NCBI GenBank assembly: GCA_002309425.1
Contig: DBXD01000056.1
Span: 68,324-99,017, forward strand
Source of the DNA: Cyanobacteria bacterium UBA1221
GTDB lineage: Bacteria > Cyanobacteriota > Vampirovibrionia > Gastranaerophilales > Gastranaerophilaceae
Direction: 5' to 3'
Length of the DNA: 30,694 nt
This document shows, piece by piece, positions 23,065 to 30,694 of this stretch; position 1 is the first letter of the stretch; the number at the start of each line of letters is the position of its first letter. The notes under the pieces were generated by a model. That model was not told the origin of the DNA. It worked only from the letters and a program-made list of their open reading frames with translations, and did no database searches. The translations under genes and the position numbers were made by a program.

Positions 23065-23904
23065 ATGAAAATATCAATTAATCCCACTCTGCTCAATACT
23101 AAAACAAGGAAATCTATACAATATGCTGAAAACAACAGAAGGGCTGCAAATTACGTAACTAACAGTTCGAAAGTGTCTTTTGGGGCACTGAAACCAACGT
23201 ATTTTGTAAGAGCGGTCCAATCTAATTGGACGTCAGAAGAGACTTTAAAAAGAGCAGAAAATGTTCGGAAATATATTAATTTTACACTTACTTCTCCAAA
23301 TATAACCAAGGTTGCTAGTGGATACGAAGGCTACAGATTTTATGCTATATTAAGGGCAAATGGATTTAAGAATGCAAAAGAATTCGAAGATGCTCTTATA
23401 AATAGAAGGCCTCCTGATTATAATGAAATATTTAGTAGGATTTACAGAAACATTCCCCTTCCTTTTGAGGGTAAGCCCTGGCCTGATTGTAATGCCGCAT
23501 TTATGTCGTCTTTACATGTTGAAGCATGCTATGGCGAAGGGGTTTTAATTGATGAAGAAATGGTGAGATGTCTAAACACTTCTCATCCAGGCTCAGCCAT
23601 ATATAGGCTTCAAAAAGGTCATTTTGATGGTCCTATCGTAGTACAAAACGGCAAAGAAAGAGTCCGTTTTGATAATCGAAATAATGAATTAAACTTTTAT
23701 GGAGAAAACGGGGAATTTATTTCATATAAAATCAATAAAATGAAGCATACAATTAGTTTAAAAAAAGGAAAAGATGGCGCCGATTATTGTGATGTTTTCA
23801 CTTATAAAGCAGATGTTTCTCCGGGCTTCCATTATTCACCACGTGAACCAATTAGTCGTAGTCGTGAACAAAAAACCAATAGAATCCGTCTTTACAATTT
23901 TTAA
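23065..23904 (+). CDS. Orphan protein with N-terminal SFG motif
   Basis: 279 residues, unrecognised. TTGGAGA 7-8 nt upstream supports the ATG. The N-terminus (MKISINPTLLNTKTRK, about 35 polar residues) ends in SSKVSFGALKP. This Lys/Ser-rich leader with an SFG or FG motif is one I associate with many orphan proteins of Gastranaerophilales. Residues about 55-130 are helical (ETLKRAENVRKYINF). Residues about 180-265 look beta-rich, with GPIVVQNGKERVRFDNRN and ELNFYGENGEFISYKI, which could be short antiparallel repeats. There is no signal peptide or membrane helix. It sits alone behind the tRNA-associated element, convergent with the helicase gene, and may be accessory. Confidence 0.7.
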   Translation: MKISINPTLLNTKTRKSIQYAENNRRAANYVTNSSKVSFGALKPTYFVRAVQSNWTSEETLKRAENVRKYINFTLTSPNITKVASGYEGYRFYAILRANGFKNAKEFEDALINRRPPDYNEIFSRIYRNIPLPFEGKPWPDCNAAFMSSLHVEACYGEGVLIDEEMVRCLNTSHPGSAIYRLQKGHFDGPIVVQNGKERVRFDNRNNELNFYGENGEFISYKINKMKHTISLKKGKDGADYCDVFTYKADVSPGFHYSPREPISRSREQKTNRIRLYNF

Positions 23905-23941
23905 TCTAACAAATTATATTTTTTAAATTTGAGTAAAATTT

Positions 23942-26900
23942 CTACATCACATCCGTTTTGCACAAACTCTTGTAATTGCAATAAGCAGAATTTGGGCATT
24001 TCTCAGGTTTATCAAATTCCAGATTATTAATTTTTTCCGCTATTGTCATGAATTCCTCGGCAATTTCATTGCATTCGGCATCAGATATATCTTTAATCAC
24101 ATGATTTTCTTCAGATAACAGCGGATAAATAAAACAGGTAGAAACATCCGCATTTACTCCAAACTGCTTTTTAAATAGATATTTATAAAATGCTATCTGA
24201 TAATAGTAGTCGGAATGGTTGCCTCTTCTTGTTATTCCTTCACTGTTAAGCCCTGTTTTATAATCATATATCGAATATGTACCATCAGAATTTTTATCAA
24301 TTCTGTCTATAGAACCGTTGAAATTAACCCCGTTTTCCGCAGTATAATTCAGGGATAACTCAGCACGGGCATCAAGGTTATCGGCTGAAATAATTTCTGT
24401 AAATTTCTTATAATATTTGCCCTCTGAAAATATATTATCCCTTGCACTCTGCTTTAAATTGTCAGGATATGAGCATGCATGGTCATCAACACACTTTGAA
24501 AACACTTCATACGCTTCTTCCGTTGTCGGATATTTTTTATACTTCATTGCATAGTTTATAGCGTATTCAAAAGCTTTATGAACAGAATTTCCGTAAACAA
24601 GATTATCTTTATCCCCGGCTTCCGTTTTTAAGCCGAGAATATAATTATAAAAATACTGCCTTGGACATTTTCTGTACAAATTAAGTGAACTGGATGAATA
24701 AGATTTTTGAAGCCTCGATTTTATAAATTCCTGAAATTCAGATTTGTAATCATAATCCGCCTCCGGTAAACACAGAGATATTCCGCCGGCGAAGCTTTTA
24801 CAAACAAACATTGACGGATTATCTTTAAATTTTTCTTTTAACTGTTCAATATACCAGCTCAGTTTACCGCTTCTGGTACTATTTTCGACAGCAGAAAGAT
24901 AAAGATGGTGTTTCGCTCTTGTCATACCTACGTACAATAGTTTTATATTATCCAAAAACTTTGTTTGAGCCTGCTTTTCTTCCGCTTCTTCATAAGAGGT
25001 CATGTCAGTTGCCATAGGAATTTTTTCCTTATAGCTAGAAGAGCTGCTTTCCCAATTTTTTGCATTTAGTGACGGCATTATAACATATTCAAATTCTCTG
25101 CCTTTCGAAGCATGATAAGTTGATAACTGAACCGCATTTTGAGGATTTTCTTCTTTTTCAACGGGCACCTTTATACCACCCTCAAGCATTTTTGTCAGAT
25201 AATCAACAAAATGAGAGAACGAATTTTCCTGATTCCTGTATATTGTAAAATATGCCTCCGCCTCCCCGAGAAGCTTCTTTATCCCGCTGACATTTTCTCT
25301 CTGATTTATACTGTCATTAAAATAATACTCGAAAATTCCCGTTTTATTTCCGATTTCAAGCAGAGCATTTGCATAATTTTCATTTGTTATATAGTTTTTT
25401 AAATATTCATACGTCGAAATAAATTTGCGCAATTTATCCTCTCCGTATATTGTTTTCGATTTACCATCCAACAGTTTTTTTATTTCATCAAGCGAAGCAC
25501 CTGAATCGGATTTCAAAAGACGCTCCAGTCTTGCTTTTAAATCTTCTTCATTTATACCTTTTGATAAAAGACTTTTTATATTTTCTGTTAATGATTTGTG
25601 GTGAGGCATAAATTCATATAATGTCTTATAATCTCTTGCATCGATATGGAACGGTTGGAGCAAAAGGTATGACATCAGTTTATCCGAATACAATTCGGGA
25701 TTTACAAGAAATTGCATGTATGTAATCATTGCATTTACGGATTTTATGTCAAAAATATTTTTTCCGCCGACAATCTCAACAGGAATACCATTTGCTTTTA
25801 AATAAATCTCATAAGTCTTTAATTCCTCGTTTGTACGGGTTAAAACAGCAATCTCCGACAAATTTTCCGGACTGTTTTCGAATTCAACAATACTGATTAT
25901 TTTTTGTATTACAAAATCTTTTTCGTCAGGCGAATTTTCAAAACTGTAATATTCAACAGGATTATTCATATTATGCACCGGAGATGTTTTCGGCGATACC
26001 AATTTTTTTGTTATCTTCAGGTCAGAAAATTTTCCTTTTGAACAAATTCTTAAATCAATTTTATTATTACTGTATAAGTCTTTTTGCTTCTTATTGAGTG
26101 TCGATTTGCTTAACATAAATCTGCAAAAATCATTCTGCAGTTCAGCAAGGGTCTGTGACACATCCAAAATAGTCTGAGTAGAACGGTTATTCTCGGTTAA
26201 GCAATCGACTTTAACTTCACCCTTAAACCTGTCCAGAAAATTTTCAATTGTATCTAAATTCGCACCCTGAAAAGTGTATATTATCTGATCATCATCCCCC
26301 ACAACCAACACATTCGGGCAGTAATTTGCAAGGTTAAAGACAATATCATTTTGCGACTTATTAGTGTCCTGATATTCATCTACCAAGATGTATTCATATT
26401 TATTCGCAATTTCTTCTAACAGCGTTGAGTTTTCATCTTCAAATTTTTCTAAGACCAGATTTATCATATCGTAAAAATCGATATAATTAAGTTCTCGCAT
26501 TTTCTTGGTATAAAGCTCATAAAAACACCACAGTTCTTTCATTTTAGCGATTTCTTTACTCAATACATCAATTTCTGATTTTGTTTGTTTTGTAAGCTTG
26601 GCATTCTGAAGTTCTGCCAAATATTTTTCCCAGCGGGGATTATTTTTAAGATTATCGAAAAATTCATCATGGGACATTCTGTTTTTCTTTATTTCTTCTA
26701 TTCCGCCTAAAATGTCACTCGAGAACTGATACGGATTGTTTTTCTCATTGTTATATGCAACGGGATTTAATTCATCAATACACTCTTTTATCAATGTACG
26801 TTTGAAAGAATCATTAATAACTTTATGATTTCCCATAACAAACAGTGAGCTGAATTCCTCCATTATATTCAAACAAAATTCATGATAGGTAAACACATTT

Positions 26901-27160
26901 ACATCGTACTCATCACCAATTTTTGCTTTCATTTCTCTTGCAGCAGTATTTGAAAAAGTAAGACACAGAATTCTTTCCGGCTCAATACCTTTATTTTCAA
27001 TCAGATACTTTATTCTTCTTGTAACCGTAAAAGTTTTTCCCGTACCCGGGCCTGCAATAACAAGATGTTTGCCACTTTTTTCCTCATAAATACACTTCTT
27101 TTGATCATCATTAGGTTCGGGAATATATTTACCCGTATCTTTTTCCAATAATTTTTCCAT
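23942..27160 (-). CDS. UvrD-like helicase fused to Cas4/AddB-type nuclease
   Basis: 1072 residues. It is an SF1A helicase: Walker A GPGTGKT at 37-43, the LTFSNTAAREMK motif, DEYQD at 261-265, GDDDQIIYTFQGA about 288-300, and the C-terminal LLYVGMTRAKHHLYLSA motif. The last ~250 residues form a PD-(D/E)xK exonuclease: GNSVHKAFEYA, GSIDRIDKNSDG and IYDYKTG. Four cysteines (CPRQYFY, then CPNSAYCNYKSLC at the end) are placed as in AddB/Cas4 iron-sulfur nucleases. It is probably a dsDNA-end resection or repair helicase-nuclease in the AddAB/AdnAB class, but no partner subunit is adjacent. AGAGGG 8 nt upstream supports the start. It is monocistronic and diverges from kdsD. Confidence 0.9.
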   Translation of the reverse strand: MEKLLEKDTGKYIPEPNDDQKKCIYEEKSGKHLVIAGPGTGKTFTVTRRIKYLIENKGIEPERILCLTFSNTAAREMKAKIGDEYDVNVFTYHEFCLNIMEEFSSLFVMGNHKVINDSFKRTLIKECIDELNPVAYNNEKNNPYQFSSDILGGIEEIKKNRMSHDEFFDNLKNNPRWEKYLAELQNAKLTKQTKSEIDVLSKEIAKMKELWCFYELYTKKMRELNYIDFYDMINLVLEKFEDENSTLLEEIANKYEYILVDEYQDTNKSQNDIVFNLANYCPNVLVVGDDDQIIYTFQGANLDTIENFLDRFKGEVKVDCLTENNRSTQTILDVSQTLAELQNDFCRFMLSKSTLNKKQKDLYSNNKIDLRICSKGKFSDLKITKKLVSPKTSPVHNMNNPVEYYSFENSPDEKDFVIQKIISIVEFENSPENLSEIAVLTRTNEELKTYEIYLKANGIPVEIVGGKNIFDIKSVNAMITYMQFLVNPELYSDKLMSYLLLQPFHIDARDYKTLYEFMPHHKSLTENIKSLLSKGINEEDLKARLERLLKSDSGASLDEIKKLLDGKSKTIYGEDKLRKFISTYEYLKNYITNENYANALLEIGNKTGIFEYYFNDSINQRENVSGIKKLLGEAEAYFTIYRNQENSFSHFVDYLTKMLEGGIKVPVEKEENPQNAVQLSTYHASKGREFEYVIMPSLNAKNWESSSSSYKEKIPMATDMTSYEEAEEKQAQTKFLDNIKLLYVGMTRAKHHLYLSAVENSTRSGKLSWYIEQLKEKFKDNPSMFVCKSFAGGISLCLPEADYDYKSEFQEFIKSRLQKSYSSSSLNLYRKCPRQYFYNYILGLKTEAGDKDNLVYGNSVHKAFEYAINYAMKYKKYPTTEEAYEVFSKCVDDHACSYPDNLKQSARDNIFSEGKYYKKFTEIISADNLDARAELSLNYTAENGVNFNGSIDRIDKNSDGTYSIYDYKTGLNSEGITRRGNHSDYYYQIAFYKYLFKKQFGVNADVSTCFIYPLLSEENHVIKDISDAECNEIAEEFMTIAEKINNLEFDKPEKCPNSAYCNYKSLCKTDVM

Positions 27161-27183
27161 AATTTAATCCCTCTTTAGATGAA

Positions 27184-27192
27184 AGTATAACA
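27184..27192 (-). promoter_or_regulatory. Extended -10 element for the helicase-nuclease gene
   Basis: On the minus strand, TGT then TATACT forms a TGn extended -10, 24 bp before the ATG. No good -35 is in register. Confidence 0.4.
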
Positions 27193-27260
27193 TAAAACAC
27201 ACTTAATTTGGGTAAAATATACATAACTGATATCTTCCGAATTAAAATATTTTAATATTT

Positions 27261-27289
27261 TTGAATAACACTTGTGTTTCTGGTATAAT
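27261..27289 (+). promoter_or_regulatory. Strong sigma70 promoter of the kdsD unit
   Basis: TTGAAT (27261-27266) and a perfect TATAAT (27284-27289) have 17-bp spacing and an extended TGG upstream of the -10. It lies 34 bp before kdsD. Confidence 0.8.
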
Positions 27290-27323
27290 TTGGTTGAAAA
27301 AATAGGGATTCTGTGAGGCATAT

Positions 27324-28322
27324 ATGATGACAATGACAAATTCTATGTCAAATGACATAAGCAAATTATCAAACAGTGATTTAATATCAGCAAAGCGCAC
27401 AATTGATACAGAAATTGATGCACTTAGAACAATGGAAAGCGAACTCGGCACATCTCTGACCCAAGCCTTAGATTTAATGCAATCGGCAAGAGGGCGTGTT
27501 ATTTTAACCGGAATGGGCAAGTCCGGACATATTGCTCAAAAAATTGCGGCATCATTAGCCTCAACAGGCACTCCGTCATTTTTTGTTCATCCTGCTGAAG
27601 CCAGCCACGGTGACCTTGGTATGATTACCCCTGATGACATTGTTATTGCCATTTCAAACAGCGGGGAATCAAAAGAATTAGTTGATATACTTAACTATTC
27701 AAAGAGATTTGGAATTAAATTAATTGCGGTAACAAAAAATCCGGAAAGTTCACTGGGTAAGGCAGGCGACGTTGTATTAAAACTTCCGGGCAGCAGAGAA
27801 GCGTGTCCGCTTGGACTTGCGCCAACATCATCCACAACTGCAACGCTTGTGCTTGGAGATATCCTGACAGTTGCCATGATTGAAAGAAACGGTTTTTCAA
27901 AAGAACAATTTAACCAAAGACATCCGGGCGGAAAACTCGGGTCTGTATTGCAAAAGGTTTCCGATCTTATGCACAAGGGTGATGAAATGCCTATTTTGTC
28001 ACTAAATGCGGGAATGCAGGAGGTTCTTTTGGAAATGACCTCAAAGCGTCTGGGTTGCGTAGGGTTTACTGATGATTCGGGCAGTCTTGTAGGAATGCTT
28101 ACCGACGGAGATTTAAGAAGATGTTTGTCCTCTGACATATTATCCAAAAAAGCACTGGATGTTATGACGGTAAATCCGAAAGTCATTTCTCCGGATGCAA
28201 TGGCAAGCGAAGCGGTTAAATTAATGCATGATAAGAAAATTACGAACATTTTTGCGGTTGAAAACGGGAAACCCGTTGGCGTAATCCATATTCACGACTG
28301 CCTCAACAGCGGAATTGTTTAA
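27324..28322 (+). CDS. kdsD: Arabinose-5-phosphate isomerase
   Basis: 332 residues. It interconverts ribulose-5-phosphate and arabinose-5-phosphate, the first step of Kdo synthesis for lipopolysaccharide. There is a SIS domain at about 45-190: RVILTGMGKSGHIAQKIAAS, TPSFFVHPAEASHGDLGMI, AISNSGESKELV and PTSSTTATLVLGD. A linker FNQRHPGGKLG is followed by two CBS domains (about 210-330) that are likely regulatory. All elements of the KdsD/KpsF family are present. GAGG precedes the ATG; a second ATG directly follows and could also be used. Its presence argues for a Gram-negative, Kdo-containing envelope. thyX follows after about 21 bp. Confidence 0.95.
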   Translation: MMTMTNSMSNDISKLSNSDLISAKRTIDTEIDALRTMESELGTSLTQALDLMQSARGRVILTGMGKSGHIAQKIAASLASTGTPSFFVHPAEASHGDLGMITPDDIVIAISNSGESKELVDILNYSKRFGIKLIAVTKNPESSLGKAGDVVLKLPGSREACPLGLAPTSSTTATLVLGDILTVAMIERNGFSKEQFNQRHPGGKLGSVLQKVSDLMHKGDEMPILSLNAGMQEVLLEMTSKRLGCVGFTDDSGSLVGMLTDGDLRRCLSSDILSKKALDVMTVNPKVISPDAMASEAVKLMHDKKITNIFAVENGKPVGVIHIHDCLNSGIV

Positions 28323-28343
28323 TAAAAATATATGGGAGAGAGT

Positions 28344-29051
28344 ATGGAAAATAATAATAAACCGGTTGTACATCTGATATCGAAGCCGGAAAATATGTTA
28401 AAGACGGTATATACCGCCTGCAGAACTTGTTATAGCGCTGATTACCCGATAAACATATATAACAGCACCGATGACGAAGAAAAAATGCTTAAACTGATAG
28501 AGAGAGTAATTTCTTCAGGTCACTATTCGACTATTGAACATATTCAGGTAAGTTTTGCTATTTCCAATGTTTCAAGAGCCTGCACTCATCAGCTGGTCAG
28601 ACACCGTCACATGTCGTTTTCTCAAAAATCCCAAAGATATGTAAAAGAAAAAGGGCAGTTTGACTACTTAATCCCGCCTACAATCGAAAAAAACCCGGAA
28701 TTAAAACAAAAATTTGAGTCTTTTATGGCGGAAATATCCGAAAAATATCAAGAATTTGTTGATGCCGGCATCCCGGCAGAGGATGCACGGGCAGTTTTAC
28801 CGAATGCAACGGCAACTTCAATGGTTGCAAGTTTAAATTTAAGAGAATTAATACATATTGCAAATTTAAGGTTATGCACACGTGCCCAATATGAAATAAG
28901 AATGATGGTAAAGGGCATGTGTGATGCGCTAATTGCCGAAGAGCCCTGGTTAAAACCTTACCTTGTTCCTAAATGTGAACGCTGGGGATTCTGTGATGAG
29001 GATAAATCCTGCGGAAGAAAGCCTAAATTGGAAGATTTAAAAAACAAATAG
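28344..29051 (+). CDS. thyX: FAD-dependent thymidylate synthase
   Basis: 235 residues. ThyX makes dTMP from dUMP with methylene-tetrahydrofolate and FAD, replacing ThyA. The signature is RHRHMSFSQKSQRY at about 91-104, with ARAVLPNATATSMVASLNLREL and LRLCTRAQYEIRMM downstream. GGGAGAG lies just upstream of the ATG at 28344; an earlier in-frame ATG at 28332 overlaps that Shine-Dalgarno and is less likely. The C-terminal tail carries three cysteines (CERWGFCDEDKSCGRKP), seen in some ThyX proteins. It is the second gene of the kdsD unit. Confidence 0.96.
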   Translation: MENNNKPVVHLISKPENMLKTVYTACRTCYSADYPINIYNSTDDEEKMLKLIERVISSGHYSTIEHIQVSFAISNVSRACTHQLVRHRHMSFSQKSQRYVKEKGQFDYLIPPTIEKNPELKQKFESFMAEISEKYQEFVDAGIPAEDARAVLPNATATSMVASLNLRELIHIANLRLCTRAQYEIRMMVKGMCDALIAEEPWLKPYLVPKCERWGFCDEDKSCGRKPKLEDLKNK

Positions 29052-29077
29052 ACCGTAACATATTCTTCACAAAGTAT

Positions 29078-29105
29078 TTTAATTAAAAATTTTTCGGGTT
29101 ATACT
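29078..29105 (+). promoter_or_regulatory. Possible promoter of the flavoprotein gene
   Basis: TATACT (29100-29105) with a weak TTTAAT (29078-29083) 16 bp upstream, 31 bp before the ATG. It lies in the 85-bp gap after thyX, which shows no terminator. Confidence 0.35.
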
Positions 29106-29136
29106 TAATCGGTTGAGAATAATATGAGGGTATGTA

Positions 29137-30513
29137 ATGTATAACGTAGCCATAGTTGGAGCCGGTCCCGCGGGCATATTTGCGGCTCTGGAAATTACGA
29201 AGTTGAAACCTGACTGGAAAGTCGTCTTAATAGAAAAAGGACAAAGAATAGAAAAAAGAACCTGTCTTTTAAGAGAAGGGTACGAAAAATGCCCTACCTG
29301 TAAGAAATGCGGACTTCTTTGCGGCTGGGGCGGAGCCGGAGCATTTTCCGACGGCAAATTAACATTAACACCCGATGTCGGCGGGCATTTGGTGGATTAT
29401 ATGCCCCGAAATAAAGTTGAGGATTTAATAAAATATTCTGATGATTTATACCTGAAATTCGGCGCAACCGAAGAAGTTTTCGGTACAGATATTAATACCT
29501 TTCGGGAACTTGAAAGAGAAGCATCACTTGCTGAATTAAAACTCGTGTATTCTCCCGTAAGACACTTGGGTACAGAAAGAAGCCTTGACGTTCTGAAGGC
29601 TATGCAGGATTATCTTGACGAGAGAATTACTATCATTAATAACGTTTGCGCAAAGAATCTGATTGTTGAATGCGAACAGGTAAAAGGACTTATTCTTGAT
29701 AACGGTGAAGAAATAAGAGCTGAATACACAATTATTGCTCCTGGCAGAGAAGGTGCGGACTGGCTTACAAAAGAATTCAGTCAAAATAAAATAGGCATGG
29801 TAAACAATGCGGTTGACGTCGGAGTCAGGGTTGAACTCCCCGCTCCCGTTTTTGAACCGATTACCTCAAAATTGTACGAATCAAAATTAATATACCATTC
29901 CCCGACATTTGGAGATGAGGTAAGAACGTTCTGCATGAACCCGAACGGAGAAGTTGTTCAGGAAAATTACAACGGCATATCTACTGTTAACGGACACAGC
30001 TATGCTGAAAAGACAACAAATAATACAAACTTTGCACTTCTTGTGAGCGAAAAATTCACGGAACCGTTTAAAGAACCAATACAGTACGGGCAACATATTG
30101 CAAGCCTTGCAAATATGCTGGGCGGGGGGATTCTGGTTCAGAGATTCGGGGATTTGCTTGACGGCAGACGTTCAACACCGGACAGGATAAAAGCGAGCAT
30201 TTTAACTCCGACCCTGACCTGCGCAACCCCGGGAGACCTGAGTCTGGTTATTCCGTACAGGCAAATGATAAGTATAATCGAAATGCTTTATGCTCTGGAT
30301 AAAATTGCACCCGGAACGGCTTCAAGGTATACATTACTGTACGGTATAGAGGTTAAGTTCTATTCTGCAAGAGTTAAATTAACCAATGAACTTGAAACAG
30401 AAGGGGTAAAGAATTTGTTTGCAATAGGCGACGGAGCAGGTGTAACAAGAGGGCTGATACAGGCCTCAGCTTCAGGCGTACATGTTGCAAGGACGATATG
30501 CGAACGAAATTAA
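29137..30513 (+). CDS. COG2509-like FAD-dependent oxidoreductase with Cys cluster
   Basis: 458 residues. The N-terminal dinucleotide-binding loop is VAIVGAGPAGIFAAL, with the adenine-binding acid at the end of the second strand (VVLIEKG). A cysteine cluster follows, C43 then C52-x2-C55-x2-C58-x3-C62, directly before GWGGAGAFSDGKL. The spacing CxxCxxCxxxC matches ferredoxin-type 4Fe-4S sites, so an iron-sulfur cluster is possible. The C-terminal FAIGDGAGVTRGLIQASASG is the second FAD-binding motif. This is the layout of the uncharacterised COG2509 dehydrogenases; the substrate is unknown. GAGGGT 6 nt before the ATG supports the start. Confidence 0.88.
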   Translation: MYNVAIVGAGPAGIFAALEITKLKPDWKVVLIEKGQRIEKRTCLLREGYEKCPTCKKCGLLCGWGGAGAFSDGKLTLTPDVGGHLVDYMPRNKVEDLIKYSDDLYLKFGATEEVFGTDINTFRELEREASLAELKLVYSPVRHLGTERSLDVLKAMQDYLDERITIINNVCAKNLIVECEQVKGLILDNGEEIRAEYTIIAPGREGADWLTKEFSQNKIGMVNNAVDVGVRVELPAPVFEPITSKLYESKLIYHSPTFGDEVRTFCMNPNGEVVQENYNGISTVNGHSYAEKTTNNTNFALLVSEKFTEPFKEPIQYGQHIASLANMLGGGILVQRFGDLLDGRRSTPDRIKASILTPTLTCATPGDLSLVIPYRQMISIIEMLYALDKIAPGTASRYTLLYGIEVKFYSARVKLTNELETEGVKNLFAIGDGAGVTRGLIQASASGVHVARTICERN

Positions 30514-30532
30514 TAAATTAAGCAGTAAATAT

Positions 30533-30594
30533 AAAAATTCTTCAAGGCAAAAGAGCTGCTCAAACAATGAATTTACTCCATATGCCTTAAAGAA
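30533..30594 (-). terminator. Bidirectional-type hairpin between convergent genes
   Basis: TTCTTCAAGGCA (30538-30549) and TGCCTTAAAGAA (30583-30594) form a 12-bp stem with one wobble pair and a long loop. On the minus strand it is followed by TTTTTAT, and on the plus strand by CTTTTAA. It sits 9 bp past the stop of the minus-strand gene at the window edge. Confidence 0.6.
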
Positions 30595-30602
30595 CTTTTA
30601 AC

Positions 30603-30694
30603 TTACTTTATCAAATCGTTGTATTTATTCAGGTTTGCTGCTCTTGCTGCGATTTCTTCTTTGGTTAGAGGTCTGCCTTTATATAACAGATGTT
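30603..30694 (-). CDS. C-terminal end of a gene cut by the window edge
   Basis: The minus-strand frame is open from the window edge to TAA at 30603-30605. It gives 30 codons ending RPLTKEEIAARAANLNKYND and then LIK. The helical, charged character and the terminator directly downstream support real coding sequence. Too little is present to name it. Confidence 0.6.
   Translation of the reverse strand, partial: HLLYKGRPLTKEEIAARAANLNKYNDLIK

Noticed and set aside
27695..28249. 184-codon minus-strand ORF inside kdsD
   Set aside because: It is antisense to an unmistakable kdsD, has a Ser/Pro-rich composition typical of an antisense shadow, and lacks a ribosome binding site or family resemblance.
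1..30694. CRISPR array or rRNA genes
   Set aside because: No regularly spaced repeats and no rRNA-like sequence were seen anywhere in the window.

Overview
The window is AT-rich, gene-dense bacterial chromosome. It most resembles a gut member of the non-photosynthetic cyanobacterial sister lineage (Melainabacteria/Vampirovibrionia, order Gastranaerophilales). This placement is inference and rests on four things. KdsD points to a Kdo-type Gram-negative envelope. Clp_N repeats carry a cyanobacterial-ClpC-like linker. The ruvX-DUF1292 and tilS-hpt gene pairs are like those of Firmicutes. Several orphan proteins begin with short disordered N-termini (M-K/R-I...IN... then an aromatic-Gly or SFG motif) that I associate with this group. 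No rRNA, CRISPR array or intact mobile element is present.

Layout. 1-2.8 kb: an accessory block on the minus strand, with a partial orphan gene, a 645-residue zincin resembling the anthrax lethal factor/ATLF-like (M34) family, and an in-frame upstream ORF with EF-hand-like motifs. 2.8-8 kb: housekeeping genes, namely HU, a processive GT2 glycosyltransferase with apt, and gatB coupled to a double-SIS sugar-phosphate enzyme. 8.0-8.74 kb: a fossil of a phage head module wedged between gatB and the next operon. 8.7-11.6 kb (minus): SPOR protein, DUF366, queC and a HEAT-repeat protein. 11.7-13.0 kb: two overlapping orphan membrane-protein genes. 13.1-15.9 kb (minus): a TPR lipoprotein, lgt and glgC.

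16.0-21.8 kb (plus) is one tightly packed operon: a stand-alone ClpX-type zinc-binding domain, an unknown 532-residue protein, ruvX, a DUF1292 protein, a 456-residue protein made only of Clp_N repeats with no ATPase, tilS and hpt. Two orphan Clp docking domains in one transcription unit are the best candidate for an undescribed system here, possibly adaptor or decoy control of Clp unfoldases tied to RNA and nucleotide housekeeping genes. 21.8-22.65 kb holds an orphan polytopic membrane protein, followed by tRNA-Glu(CTC). Just after the tRNA lies a palindromic element of about 100 bp that carries an inverted copy of the T-arm and a direct copy of the tRNA 3' end.

23.0-30.7 kb: an orphan SFG-motif protein, a UvrD-like helicase fused to a Cas4/AddB-type nuclease (minus), then kdsD, thyX and a COG2509-like flavoprotein (plus), and the C-terminal end of a convergent gene at the edge. 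Strong sigma70-type promoters and intrinsic terminators mark several unit boundaries.
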